Of a stretch of 64,000 nucleotides of DNA, positions 56,574-64,000 are shown in pieces. The notes under the pieces are model-generated. The model was not told the origin of the DNA. It worked only from the letters and a program-made list of their open reading frames with translations, and did not search any database. Within the stretch, counting starts at the first letter, position 1. Each line of letters opens with the position of its first letter. Made by a program: the position numbers and the translations under genes. Source of the DNA: an uncultured bacterium (lineage in GTDB: Bacteria > Planctomycetota > UBA1135 > GCA-002686595); assembly GCA_938083085.1 (NCBI GenBank), contig CALLKX010000015.1:1-64000 (forward strand). The letters are read 5' to 3'.

Positions 56574-56637
56574 GGAGTCAGTGGTCCCTGGAGTCAGTGG
56601 TCCCTGGAGTCAGTGGTCCCCGAAGTCAGTGATCCCC
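56574..56637. repeat. 16-nt minisatellite B
   Basis: Four adjacent 16-nt units based on GGAGTCAGTGGTCCCT, the first two identical and the last two with one and three changes. Degenerate copies flank both sides. Confidence 0.88.
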
Positions 56638-56741
56638 GCAGTCGGGGGCCCACAACGCCGCGGGGCTCCAGAGCGCGGGGCCGACGCCGGCGGAGGCAGG
56701 CACCACAGGCCACGGGACGGCCAGGCGCCGCGCGGTGCGGC

Positions 56742-56951
56742 TCAATGCGAGCTCTTGCCCGAGTCTGACTTCAGCTGAAGCGCGCCGGTCACCGGGCACT
56801 GCTCGACGTTGGGGTCGTTGGGGTCCAGCTCCTGGGGCTCGACGCTGGCCTTGGTCTCGTTGGCCATCGGCTCGGGCGTCGAGGCGTCGGTGGAGGCGCA
56901 GGCGGCGAAGGGGAGGGCGAGGAGCGCAAGGCTGAGGCAGGGGAGCTTCAT
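56742..56951 (-). CDS. Small predicted lipoprotein
   Basis: A 69-residue protein with a lipoprotein signal peptide; the lipobox LPFAAC puts the lipidated cysteine at about residue 18. The mature part is short, polar and rich in Asp/Pro/Glu (ELDPNDPN) with a single Cys in EQCPVTGALQ. No family is recognised. It stands alone, divergent from the Smr gene. Confidence 0.65.
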   Translation of the reverse strand: MKLPCLSLALLALPFAACASTDASTPEPMANETKASVEPQELDPNDPNVEQCPVTGALQLKSDSGKSSH

Positions 56952-57046
56952 GGGAGAAAGGGGGTCCAGGGGTCGTCAAGCTCGGTCGGCGGCGAATCCA
57001 AAGACCGGCCCACTATTCTGGGCCGATCCTGTCCGATATAGGAGTC

Positions 57047-57388
57047 ATGGCCGCTGGGAATCGTCATCGCAAGCGCCGGCTTGATCCGGACGACGACTCG
57101 GACCTCGACAGGGACGAGGCGCCGGAGATTCACGAGGTGGACCTGCATGGCTGCACGATCGAGCAGGCCGAGCGCAGGCTCCTGGCGGAGCTCACCCGCT
57201 GCCGGGCGGTGCGCCAGAGCCCTGTGCGAGTGATCACCGGCAAGGGCTTTGGGAGCAAGGGCGGCAACGGCGTCCTCAAGCCCGCCATGACCCGCTGGCT
57301 CCACGGCCCGAAGGGGAAGGAGCTCGGCGTGACCCTGATCCGTGAGGTCAACGGCGGCGGCGCGCTCGAGGTCCGCATCGACCGCTGA
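57047..57388 (+). CDS. Smr domain protein
   Basis: A 113-residue protein consisting of a charged N-terminus (residues 1-28) and one Smr domain. VDLHGCTIEQAERRL and VITGKGFGSKGGNGVLKP are the conserved DLHG and GKG motifs. Smr domains bind or cleave nucleic acids; standalone bacterial ones act on RNA at stalled ribosomes or on DNA. GGAG lies 4 nt before the ATG. Confidence 0.93.
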   Translation: MAAGNRHRKRRLDPDDDSDLDRDEAPEIHEVDLHGCTIEQAERRLLAELTRCRAVRQSPVRVITGKGFGSKGGNGVLKPAMTRWLHGPKGKELGVTLIREVNGGGALEVRIDR

Positions 57389-57505
57389 ACGGCGGCCGCG
57401 CGGCCCTTTGGCCCGGTTGTAGGCTTCGAATGCGGCCCGGCGGGGCGCAGACTATTGGGGAGTGCCCGGCCCCTCCCAACGGGTCCCTCCTCCGCGCTCC
57501 ACCCG

Positions 57506-58666
57506 ATGTCCAGCCCCAACCAAAGCGCACAAGAACACGGCCTCGCCCTGACGCTCTTCGGAGGCGGCGCCCGCGCGGCGTACCAGGTCGGCGTCCTCCG
57601 CGGGCTCGGCAGGGCCCACCCGACGCTGGACCCCTCCATCCTGACCGGTATTTCTGCGGGAGCGATCAACGCCGCCCACCTCGGCAACAGCGAGGCGAAC
57701 TTCGGCACGGCCACCGAGGAACTCGAGGCGCTCTGGAGGGGCATCGACGTGGACTCGGTCTTCGAGACCCGCGGCCTCGCGCTGCTCCACCGCGCCGCCT
57801 GTATCGGGATGCGCCTCGCGATCGGCTGGGCGCCGACGCTCCAGCCCCTCGATGGGATGGTCGACAGCGCGCCGCTGCGGCGCTTCCTCGAGACGTCCTT
57901 CGGTGGACAGGACCTGCCCGGGATCCAGGCCAACCTCGACTCCGGCAGGCTCAAGGCCATCGCCTTGATCGCCCTCCGATACTCCACCGGCCAGACGGTC
58001 TCCTTCACCGCCGGGAGGGAGTTCAGGAACTGGGAGCGGCCCCTTCGCCACAGCGTCCGGACCGACCTCAAGGTGAACCACGTCCTCGCTTCTGCGGCTC
58101 TCCCCCTGTTCTTCGCGCCTGTCGAGGTCGACGGAGAGTGGTACGGCGATGGAGGCGTCCGCCTGACCGCGCCCCTCGCTCCCGCGGTTCACCTCGGGGC
58201 TGACCGGATCCTCGCCATCTCCACGCGCTTCCGCCCCTCCGAGACCGAGGCGCGCAAGCCTCGCTTCAAGGGGCCGCCGCGCGCCGCGCAGATCCTCGGC
58301 AACCTGATGAGCGCCACGTTCCTCGACGTGCTCGACCAGGACGCCATGCACCTGGAACGCATCAACCACCTCGTCGAGCAGCTCCCCGCCGAGCAGCGGG
58401 CCCAACAGCAGGCCCAGCTGCGGCCCATCAAGTGCCTCGTCATCAGGCCCTCCAGGGACATCGCGAGCCTCGCGAACGAGTTCGAGCCCAGGCTGCCTGG
58501 CACCTTCCGCTTCCTCACCCGCCGCTGGGGCACCCGCCGCGCGAGGTCACAGGAGCTCCTCTCCACGATCCTCTTCCAGGGCGACTACATCCGCCGCCTC
58601 ATGGAGGTCGGCGAAGAGGACGGCGCCAGCCACGCCGAAGCCGTGGCCGAGCTGATCGGCGATTGA
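57506..58666 (+). CDS. Patatin-like phospholipase
   Basis: A 386-residue serine hydrolase with a Ser-Asp dyad. The oxyanion loop is GGGARAAYQ (19-27), the nucleophile is S50 in GISAG, and the Asp is D215 in YGDGGVRL. Such enzymes deacylate membrane lipids. ATG 57506 is taken as start; an ATG at 57455 would add 17 non-conserved residues. No signal peptide, so action on the cytoplasmic side is inferred. Convergent with the DUF3187 gene. Confidence 0.92.
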   Translation: MSSPNQSAQEHGLALTLFGGGARAAYQVGVLRGLGRAHPTLDPSILTGISAGAINAAHLGNSEANFGTATEELEALWRGIDVDSVFETRGLALLHRAACIGMRLAIGWAPTLQPLDGMVDSAPLRRFLETSFGGQDLPGIQANLDSGRLKAIALIALRYSTGQTVSFTAGREFRNWERPLRHSVRTDLKVNHVLASAALPLFFAPVEVDGEWYGDGGVRLTAPLAPAVHLGADRILAISTRFRPSETEARKPRFKGPPRAAQILGNLMSATFLDVLDQDAMHLERINHLVEQLPAEQRAQQQAQLRPIKCLVIRPSRDIASLANEFEPRLPGTFRFLTRRWGTRRARSQELLSTILFQGDYIRRLMEVGEEDGASHAEAVAELIGD

Positions 58667-58678
58667 GCCCCCGCCCGG

Positions 58679-59686
58679 CTAGAAGCCGAAGGTGAGGCCG
58701 AAGTAGAGGGTGAAGTCAGGACCCGAAGCCGCGACAGCGTCCTCATGGAACGAGATCGTGAGCGCGCTCTCACGGGTCAGGTCATGGGCCACCCCCACGC
58801 CCACGTCCAGGATCTCGCCGTCGACCTCCTCGAGGGGGAGGTCGTCGGTCAATGGGGATCGATACTGGAGTTGGAGGAGCAGCGAGGTCTCGTCGGACCA
58901 GCGGTACTCAACGCCGGTACCGGCGAAGAGAAGGAAGTCCACCTCGAGCCTGGCGTCGAGGAACCCTCGCGGCGTATCCACCTGGACCCCGTCGAGGTGG
59001 CCTGTGAACGTCCAGCGGCCCGAGGACTTCTCGAGCACCACGCCCGCCGCAGTATCCCAGCCGCCGCTCCCTGAACCCCGGGACTCGCTCCCGGTGGGCA
59101 GCTCCAACGTGAACCGCGCTGCGATTCCGGGTTGGTCCGCCCCCTCGTCGAGGACGGTCATCATCGCCGTCAGCGGGAGGTCACCGAGGAGGAGCTCGTC
59201 TTCTTCCAGGGACCACGCCGTGGAGCCGCCCCGCTCGAGCGACATCGCGTATACGTCTCGAGGAGCGCTCTCCCGACCTCCGCCGGGCAGACCCGTCAGC
59301 GCGTGGAAGGCGTCCACCGCCTCGTCCAGGAACCCGCTGGAGGCAAAGAGCAACGAGGGCTCGAGGGCGAGGGCCGCGCCTTCACCGAGGCCGAGGAGGA
59401 GGTTCGCCGCCAGACGCCCCACCTCGCCGTCGAACCTCGCAGCGCCTTCGAGGGTCGCGTTCTGCTCGAAGATCGAGGAGTACTGGAGGTCGACCAGCGC
59501 GCGCCTCTCGCCGCTCGACGGGAGGCTCGCCCGCGCCGGGCGCGGCGACGGGAAGATCAGCGCCGCGGGCTGCAGGATCCGCGCAGCGATCGGTCCGCGG
59601 ACGCGGTGCACGGGATCAGCGCTCGGCCCGGCGCAGGCAACGAGGGTCATCGTCGCCAGGAGGAGGGTCGTTCGGGGGCCACTCAT
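58679..59686 (-). CDS. DUF3187-like outer-membrane lipoprotein
   Basis: A 335-residue exported protein. The signal ends in a lipobox (TLVAC, cysteine near residue 18). The mature part alternates hydrophobic and polar residues in repeated beta strands (LTISFHEDAVAAS, FTLYFGLTFGF), and ends in Phe, as outer-membrane barrels do. The layout matches DUF3187. Function unknown. ATG 59686 lies 2 nt after the stop of the selenoprotein gene; a GTG at 59692 would overlap it by 4 nt. Co-transcription with that gene is likely. Confidence 0.7.
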   Translation of the reverse strand: MSGPRTTLLLATMTLVACAGPSADPVHRVRGPIAARILQPAALIFPSPRPARASLPSSGERRALVDLQYSSIFEQNATLEGAARFDGEVGRLAANLLLGLGEGAALALEPSLLFASSGFLDEAVDAFHALTGLPGGGRESAPRDVYAMSLERGGSTAWSLEEDELLLGDLPLTAMMTVLDEGADQPGIAARFTLELPTGSESRGSGSGGWDTAAGVVLEKSSGRWTFTGHLDGVQVDTPRGFLDARLEVDFLLFAGTGVEYRWSDETSLLLQLQYRSPLTDDLPLEEVDGEILDVGVGVAHDLTRESALTISFHEDAVAASGPDFTLYFGLTFGF

Positions 59687-59688
59687 GA

Positions 59689-61350
59689 TCACCGGTCCCT
59701 GCCTCCAGTCTCCCTGCCTCCAGGCTCCCTGCCTCCCTGCGCCCCTCTCTCCCTTGGCCCTGTCTCGTCTGGCTTTCCTTCCTCTGGCTTTCCTTCCTCT
59801 GGCTTTCCTTTCTCTGGCTTTCCTCCCTCTGGCTCCCCTTCCTTTGGCTCCCCTTCCTCTGGACCGCCGCGCGGCGGCTCAGGGAAGCGAACGACAGCCT
59901 CCAGCTCCTGCCGGCGGAAGACACAGGTCCCGTCCGCCATGCAGACCGAATAGAGCACGTAGCCCCGCAGCGTCGCCGTCGAGGCGGGCGGCGGGGCGTC
60001 GGGATCCGGCGGGGCCAAGGCCACGAGGGGCGTCGAGAGCTCCAGGTCAGCCATGAGGGCGCGCCCCTCTCCACCCACTCCAGGGGCCTGGAAACGAACG
60101 AGCTGGCTGGCGCACAGCCACCCCTCGCCGGGCTCCAACCAGAGCACCGGCGGGTCCGCGTCCACCGGCCAGGTCGAGCCCGGGCGCGGCCGTAGAACCA
60201 CGTGGAGCCGGAGCGATCCCCGGGGGACGCGGATCCTTGGTCCGACCACCGCGGTGTTCAGGGCCACCGCGTGCTCGAGGCGCAAGAGCCTCCCGGGGTC
60301 CGCGATCACGCGGCCCTCCGGGTCGGGCTCCACGGCCTCACCGCGCGGTACGGGGACCCGGCGCGAGCCCTGGGCTCGTTCGGCGCCCGAGAGCGACGCG
60401 AGGAGCGGCACGGGGTGCTCGCCCCTGGCTCGAATGTCGCTGCGGGCGATATCCACCCAGTCGTAGAAGGGGTAGGGCTTGTCCAGCGCTGGCCCCCACT
60501 GCTGAATTCGGCGACGCCAGATGTACTGGTTGGGCGAGGCCATGAGCGCGGCGAACCACGCGTCGATGGACCCCTGGAGATCAGCGGCCCGCGCCTGCGG
60601 TCCATCGAACCGCATTCGCAGGCCGACTCCGGCTCGGAAGCGGTCACGAGGCTGACCCTCGGCCGCAGCCGAGATCAAGGCGTCGACCTCACCGTCGATC
60701 GTGCGGGCTCCTGGCCCTGCCAGCATCAGGCGAGCCATGGCTCGCCGCGCCCGGTCCTCCGTCGAGAGGTCCCCGCGCAGCCGCGCCGACTCATTCACCT
60801 CGAAGGACACTCCGGGCGCAGGCCCCGCCTCGGGGGCCGCGAAGCTGCGGCCCATGAACCCCTCCACGAACTCGGTCTGAAACCGCTTGGGGGCCGGCCG
60901 GTCGATGCGAATGACCCCATGCTCGTCCACGGCCGTCAGGTCCGGAACCGCCTCCACCCCGGAGATGCCGAATGGATCCCAGAGGATCGGGAAGTCGAGC
61001 CCCTTCCACTGCTGGTAGAGCCGCGCACGATCCGGATGCTGCTCCTGGACGATGCCGATGACCTGCAACGCTCCGGCCTCCACCATGGGCCGTACTCTCT
61101 CGTACCAGACCGGTACGTCCCTACGACAACCTGCTCACCAGGAGGCGAAGTGAATCAGGAGGAGCTTCCGCCCGCGGAGCTCACCGAGGTTGATCGTCCC
61201 GCCCCCATCGATCCGGGGCAACTCAAGGGCGGGGAGCCTCGCACCAACGGTGTTCCAGCTGGCCGGGGTGAGGTGCTGAGACGGCGTGGGAGCGGGTTCC
61301 TGGGGAAACAGGAGCCCGGCGAGGAGCATCAATGCAGCGTTGAGAGCCAT
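59689..61350 (-). CDS. Secreted thioredoxin-like selenoprotein, UxxC, UGA-encoded
   Basis: A 553-residue protein if the in-frame TGA at 61135-61137 is selenocysteine. Residues 1-16 form a signal peptide from ATG 61350 (GTG 61368 also possible). A TlpA/redoxin-like domain follows: ALELPRIDGGGTINLGELRG, LLLIHFASW, then U72-A-G-C75 where thioredoxins have WCxxC. The frame continues with RRDVPVWYERVRPM, VIGIVQEQHPDRARLYQQW and AVDEHGVIRIDRP. About 380 further residues form an unrecognised C-terminal region with GDL...RAMARL helices, a beta-rich part (LRGYVLYSVCMADGTCVF) and a Glu/Gly/Lys/Pro repeat tail. A SECIS-like hairpin follows the UGA. Confidence 0.88.
59769..59858. repeat. Coding minisatellite in the selenoprotein tail, six 15-nt units
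   Basis: Six 15-nt units based on CTGGCTTTCCTTCCT; units 1 and 2 are identical. On the minus strand they encode EGKPE-type pentapeptides. Confidence 0.92.
61101..61117 (-). promoter_or_regulatory. Putative SECIS element of the thioredoxin-like selenoprotein
   Basis: On the mRNA strand CGUACC-GGUCU-GGUACG: a perfect 6-bp stem and 5-nt loop. The loop begins 23 nt after the UGA. Loop and closing base pairs are the same as in the SelW-like gene, whereas the lower four pairs differ with both sides changed. Confidence 0.78.
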
Positions 61351-61410
61351 GCGTTGAAGCCTAGGCACCGCGCCGCGTCAGGTCACGGCCGGAGGGCTCT
61401 CGTCGCAGGA

Positions 61411-61692
61411 TCAACGGATCTCGAAGCCCCCATGACCCTCGAACTCGGCACGGCGGACATCCACCCGATCGACCCGGGCCCCGGCCGGCCCCATCTCGAG
61501 CCAACCCAGGAACTCCTCCACCCGATCAGGGTCCCCCTCACAGTGCGCCTCGACCCCACCGTCCTCGAGGTTGCGCACCCACCCTGAGACCTGCAGAGCC
61601 CTGGCCTCCAGCCTGGCGTGCCAGCGGAAGCCCACCCCCTGCACTCGGCCGTCCAGGAGGACGAGGCGCGCCTCCGACGAGAGACCGCTCAA
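61411..61692 (-). CDS. acyP: Acylphosphatase
   Basis: A 93-residue enzyme hydrolysing acyl phosphates. GRVQGVGFRW holds the phosphate loop and catalytic R23; GWVRNLEDGGVEAHCEG holds catalytic N41. Its ATG overlaps the miaE stop (ATGA), so the two genes are coupled. Confidence 0.96.
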   Translation of the reverse strand: MSGLSSEARLVLLDGRVQGVGFRWHARLEARALQVSGWVRNLEDGGVEAHCEGDPDRVEEFLGWLEMGPAGARVDRVDVRRAEFEGHGGFEIR

Positions 61693-62306
61693 CGCTCCGC
61701 CTGCGCCAGGTCGGGCGCACCCACCATCCCCGAGTGCACCGTGTAGGAGAACGGGAGCTCCGACATGACCTCTCCCTCCTCGCGCCGCAGGCGGGCGATT
61801 CGCGCCTCGGCTTGCTCCCGTCCGAAGAGGTTCCGCGCGGCCTTGGCATAGAAGCCCTGATGCGCCGCCTCAGAGGGCAAGAGCTCGGCAAAGAGCTCAC
61901 GCAAGCGAGCGTCCGTCGAGTACTCCGCGAGCAGGTGAAAGCGCTCCAGGCTCCGGGCTTCGATCAGGTGAGCGATCACGAGCCGGTCGAGGACGAGGCT
62001 CTGCCGACTCTGAGCGGATCGCCGATGCAGGGTGGCCGCGTAGCGGTTCTCCACCTGCTCGCCAAGGCAGCCACCCCGGGACTCAAGCTCGGAGACCACC
62101 ACCTTGAAGTGCTCCAGTTCCTCGATCGCGATGTCGGCGAGGTCCTGGACAAGCTCGGTGTGCTCAGGGTTCTTTGCGATCAGCGCGTGGGCCGAAGAGG
62201 CGGCCTTCAGCTCGCAGTGGGCGTGATCCTCGAGGAGCCGCGTGGGCTGTCTCTCAACGAGCGTGACCCAGGCCCTCGGGGTCTCATGGTCCAGCGGAAA
62301 TCCCAT
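61689..62306 (-). CDS. miaE: tRNA 2-methylthio-N6-isopentenyladenosine hydroxylase MiaE
   Basis: A 205-residue non-haem diiron monooxygenase that hydroxylates ms2i6A37 of tRNA. The ferritin-like helices carry the ligand motifs EDHAHCELKAAS, EELEHFK, LIEARSLERFHLL and PSEAAHQGFY. Length is normal. It is first of a coupled pair with acyP, 50 bp after the cobalamin adenosyltransferase gene on the same strand. Confidence 0.93.
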   Translation of the reverse strand: MGFPLDHETPRAWVTLVERQPTRLLEDHAHCELKAASSAHALIAKNPEHTELVQDLADIAIEELEHFKVVVSELESRGGCLGEQVENRYAATLHRRSAQSRQSLVLDRLVIAHLIEARSLERFHLLAEYSTDARLRELFAELLPSEAAHQGFYAKAARNLFGREQAEARIARLRREEGEVMSELPFSYTVHSGMVGAPDLAQAER

Positions 62307-62356
62307 CGGAGTCGTCGGTGTGGTCTTCGAGGTGTCGTGGTCCCGAATCGGAACCC

Positions 62357-62923
62357 TCAGCCGTTCTGGCCAGGCACCCAGAGCACGTCACTCTTGCCGC
62401 CGTCGTTGGCCTCTCGGGCGAGAACGAAGAAGAGGTCGGAGAGCCGGTTCACGTACTTCAGGACCTCTGCGTTCACGCGGCCGCCCTCCTCGCGGGCGAA
62501 GAGCTCCACGATCGAGCGCTCGGTGCGCCGGCAGACGGTCCGGGCCATGTGAAGCCACGCGGCCGCGGACGAACCGCCGGGGAGGACGAAGGAGTTGATC
62601 GGCTCCAACCGCTTGTTCACCTCATCAATCCACTCCTCCAGCCGCTCTGCGTACGACGCCGTGATTCTGAGCTTTTCGCCCGCCTCTCCCGGAACACAGA
62701 GGTCGGATCCCACGTCGAAGAGGTCGTTCTGCACCTGGCGGAGCCGGCTCGCGGTGGTGCCCGTGACATCTCGCACCAGCATCAGCCCAATCACGCTATT
62801 CAACTCGTCGATGTTCCCGTAGGCCGAGACCCTCAGGTGGTGCTTGGGAAGCGTCGAACCGTCGCCCAACTGGGTCGTGCCGGTGTCGCCTGACTTGGTG
62901 TAGATGCGGCTGAGATGGACCAT
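62357..62923 (-). CDS. Cob(I)alamin adenosyltransferase, PduO/MMAB type
   Basis: A 188-residue enzyme that makes adenosylcobalamin from ATP and cob(I)alamin. The ATP-binding N-terminus is RIYTKSGDTGTTQLGDG; the family motif RRTERSIVEL lies in the middle, with NRLSDLFFVLAREAN near the end. It is the first gene of the minus-strand block that continues with miaE. Use of B12 in this cell fits the B12-type radical SAM protein at 35095-36576. Confidence 0.95.
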   Translation of the reverse strand: MVHLSRIYTKSGDTGTTQLGDGSTLPKHHLRVSAYGNIDELNSVIGLMLVRDVTGTTASRLRQVQNDLFDVGSDLCVPGEAGEKLRITASYAERLEEWIDEVNKRLEPINSFVLPGGSSAAAWLHMARTVCRRTERSIVELFAREEGGRVNAEVLKYVNRLSDLFFVLAREANDGGKSDVLWVPGQNG

Positions 62924-63124
62924 TGAACTGGACCTATCCTAGTCCTCAGGGCGAAGTCTCCACCCTCAAATGAGGCCTCATGCGGCTTGATTCGAGCCGC
63001 CTCGATCTCATTTCCGCACCGAAGCGCGTTGGTTGAGCCCAATCTCTCGCACCAGGCCTGCGACCCCTCTAATCTTCGGGCGTCTCCGCGTTGGAGCCTG
63101 CCAATCCCACCACACTCCGAGTCC

Positions 63125-64000
63125 ATGTTGAATCGAGCCTGCGCCGCTGCCACGGTCGCCTTCGTCCTCCAGACCGCGTCTTTCGGCCTCCCCCAGGACC
63201 CCTTCGAGCCGAACGACGATTGCGCCGCCCCCCCGGTCGTCCTCCCGGGGAACCCGATCGGCCTGACCATTGGTCCAGATCCGGACTACTTCGCCTTCGA
63301 CGTCCCGGCCAACGCGTCCATCCAGATCGAGGCCAGCTCGTCCACGGTCGCGCCCACCCTGACGCTCTTTGAGCTCGGGTGCGGCTCCCCCCTCGCGACC
63401 GCCACGGGACAGCCCCTCGATTACTTTGACTGCGGAGGCACTCCCCGCCAACTGGTGGTATTCGTCGAGGCCCCCGCCGCCAGCTCGGCACCCTACGACC
63501 TCGAGATCGACGTGGTCGAGATCGTTGATGACCCGTTTGAGGACAACGACGACTGCCAGAGCGGCTCCCTGATCGCGATCACCAGCTTCACGACGCCAGG
63601 CCTCGTCGTGACCGGGTGTGACGAAGACTACTTCGTCGCGCGGCTGCAGCGGGCCGACGTGCAGATCCAGGTGGACCTGCTCTTCGACCACTCCCTCGGG
63701 GACATCGACGTCGAGATCCTGGAGTTCCAAAATGGCGGATGCACCGGCAACGTCCTCGCTAGCTCCACCTCCACGACGGATAACGAGTCCGTCACGTACG
63801 TCAACGCGACCAACCCCTCGGCGGCCGAGGCCGTGGTCCTTCGCATCTTTATGAAGAGCGGCGGAGACTTCAACACGTACGCGCTGACGGCCTGCTTCGG
63901 GGACATCACCCTCTTTCCGCTGATCGGGGAACAGGGCTGCGTCGGCGCCGTGAACAACTCGGGACGCCCCGCGACCCTCTGCGCCTCCGGCAGCCTGGTA
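63125..64000 (+). CDS. Secreted protein with two PPC-like domains, 3' end outside window
   Basis: The frame is open from ATG 63125 to the window end (292 codons). A signal peptide ends near residue 23 (TASFGLPQ). Two related beta-sandwich repeats follow: DPFEPNDDCAAP...DPDYFAFDVP and DPFEDNDDCQSG...DEDYFVARL, the pattern of bacterial pre-peptidase C-terminal (PPC) domains. At the end, GCVGAVNNSGRPATLCASGS begins the same C-terminal module seen in the hydrolase and the metalloprotease of this window. The function of the whole is unknown; secretion and surface location are inferred. Confidence 0.8.
   Translation, partial: MLNRACAAATVAFVLQTASFGLPQDPFEPNDDCAAPPVVLPGNPIGLTIGPDPDYFAFDVPANASIQIEASSSTVAPTLTLFELGCGSPLATATGQPLDYFDCGGTPRQLVVFVEAPAASSAPYDLEIDVVEIVDDPFEDNDDCQSGSLIAITSFTTPGLVVTGCDEDYFVARLQRADVQIQVDLLFDHSLGDIDVEILEFQNGGCTGNVLASSTSTTDNESVTYVNATNPSAAEAVVLRIFMKSGGDFNTYALTACFGDITLFPLIGEQGCVGAVNNSGRPATLCASGSLV

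Larger units (their letters stand above)
56360..56741. other. Gene-free region with 16-nt tandem repeats
   Basis: About 380 bp between the acyltransferase and a small lipoprotein gene. It has no recognised gene. It holds the hairpin at 56408-56422 and two 16-nt minisatellites (56483-56530, 56574-56637). Confidence 0.65.

Noticed and set aside
56483-56637. CRISPR-like array
   Set aside because: Units are directly adjacent 16-mers without spacers, and no cas genes are nearby.
61135-61137. Two separate genes or a frameshift in the thioredoxin-like protein
   Set aside because: Both parts are in one frame, split only by UGA at the redox Cys position. The downstream part would otherwise start in the middle of the thioredoxin fold.
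47716-61368. Genetic code with UGA read as Trp or Cys
   Set aside because: Many genes in the window end in UGA, including miaE, iscU-hscA and glcD, so UGA is a normal stop here.

Overview
The window is a 64 kb stretch of chromosome from a GC-rich bacterium with densely packed genes and frequent GTG/TTG starts. Several traits point to a planctomycete, most likely one of the deep-branching marine lineages around Saltatorellus/Engelhardtia: a duplicated-motif DUF6677-like membrane protein, secreted proteins ending in a shared Cys-containing beta-rich C-terminal module, a HEAT-like/VWA secreted protein, and two apparent selenoproteins. This assignment rests on gene content and recognised families, not on a marker gene. 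No rRNA, tRNA, insertion sequence, prophage or CRISPR array was seen.

Layout. 0-5.5 kb: membrane proteins, a thioesterase, a secreted DUF3604 (PHP-like) protein, a DUF456 protein and a gene-free stretch with short tandem repeats. 5.5-11 kb: an iron-sulfur cluster (ISC) operon, rrf2/iscR-like - iscS - iscU - iscA - hscB - hscA - iscX, with two perfect inverted repeats at its promoter and no adrenodoxin-type fdx gene. 11-19 kb: MORN/CAP fusion protein, YbaK, TPR-sulfotransferase, CPCC zinc ribbon, YdcF/ElyC-like protein, secreted hydrolase and GpmI. 19-26.7 kb: M48 lipoprotein protease, a glycogen-synthase-like protein that has lost its catalytic residues, a ROK sugar kinase and the glycolate oxidase operon glcDEF. 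26.8-31.1 kb: a minus-strand operon with enoyl-CoA hydratase, zinc-type/quinone oxidoreductase, 3-hydroxyacyl-CoA dehydrogenase and two unrecognised membrane-anchored proteins. 31-39 kb: VWA protein, large lipoprotein, B12-type radical SAM protein, oligoendopeptidase F and 7Fe ferredoxin. 39-48 kb (minus strand): uracil phosphoribosyltransferase, class I aminotransferase, a low-complexity helix-hairpin-helix protein, two ParA/MinD-type ATPases, pyruvate kinase and a SelW-like selenoprotein. 48-53 kb: large secreted metalloprotease and a methionine-rich secreted protein, each followed by a strong hairpin. 53-58.7 kb: pyroglutamyl peptidase, an AtuA / AtuA-like / phosphate acyltransferase operon, Smr and patatin proteins. 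58.7-64 kb: DUF3187 protein, a thioredoxin-like selenoprotein with a UxxC motif, acylphosphatase, MiaE, cobalamin adenosyltransferase and the start of a secreted PPC-domain protein.

The strongest discovery signal is a pair of genes interrupted by in-frame UGA exactly where a redox Cys is expected (CxxU at 47914-47916, UxxC at 61135-61137). Each UGA is followed at 21 or 23 nt by a hairpin with the same five-base loop GGUCU and the same closing CC/GG pairs, but with different, mutually compensated lower stems. This is what two SECIS elements read by one SelB would look like. Other points to follow are the catalytically degenerate GlgA-like protein beside a ROK kinase, the twin ParA-type ATPases beside a disordered HhH protein, the operator-like palindromes of the ISC operon, and a recurring pattern of 13-18 nt minisatellites in intergenic DNA and inside coding tails.
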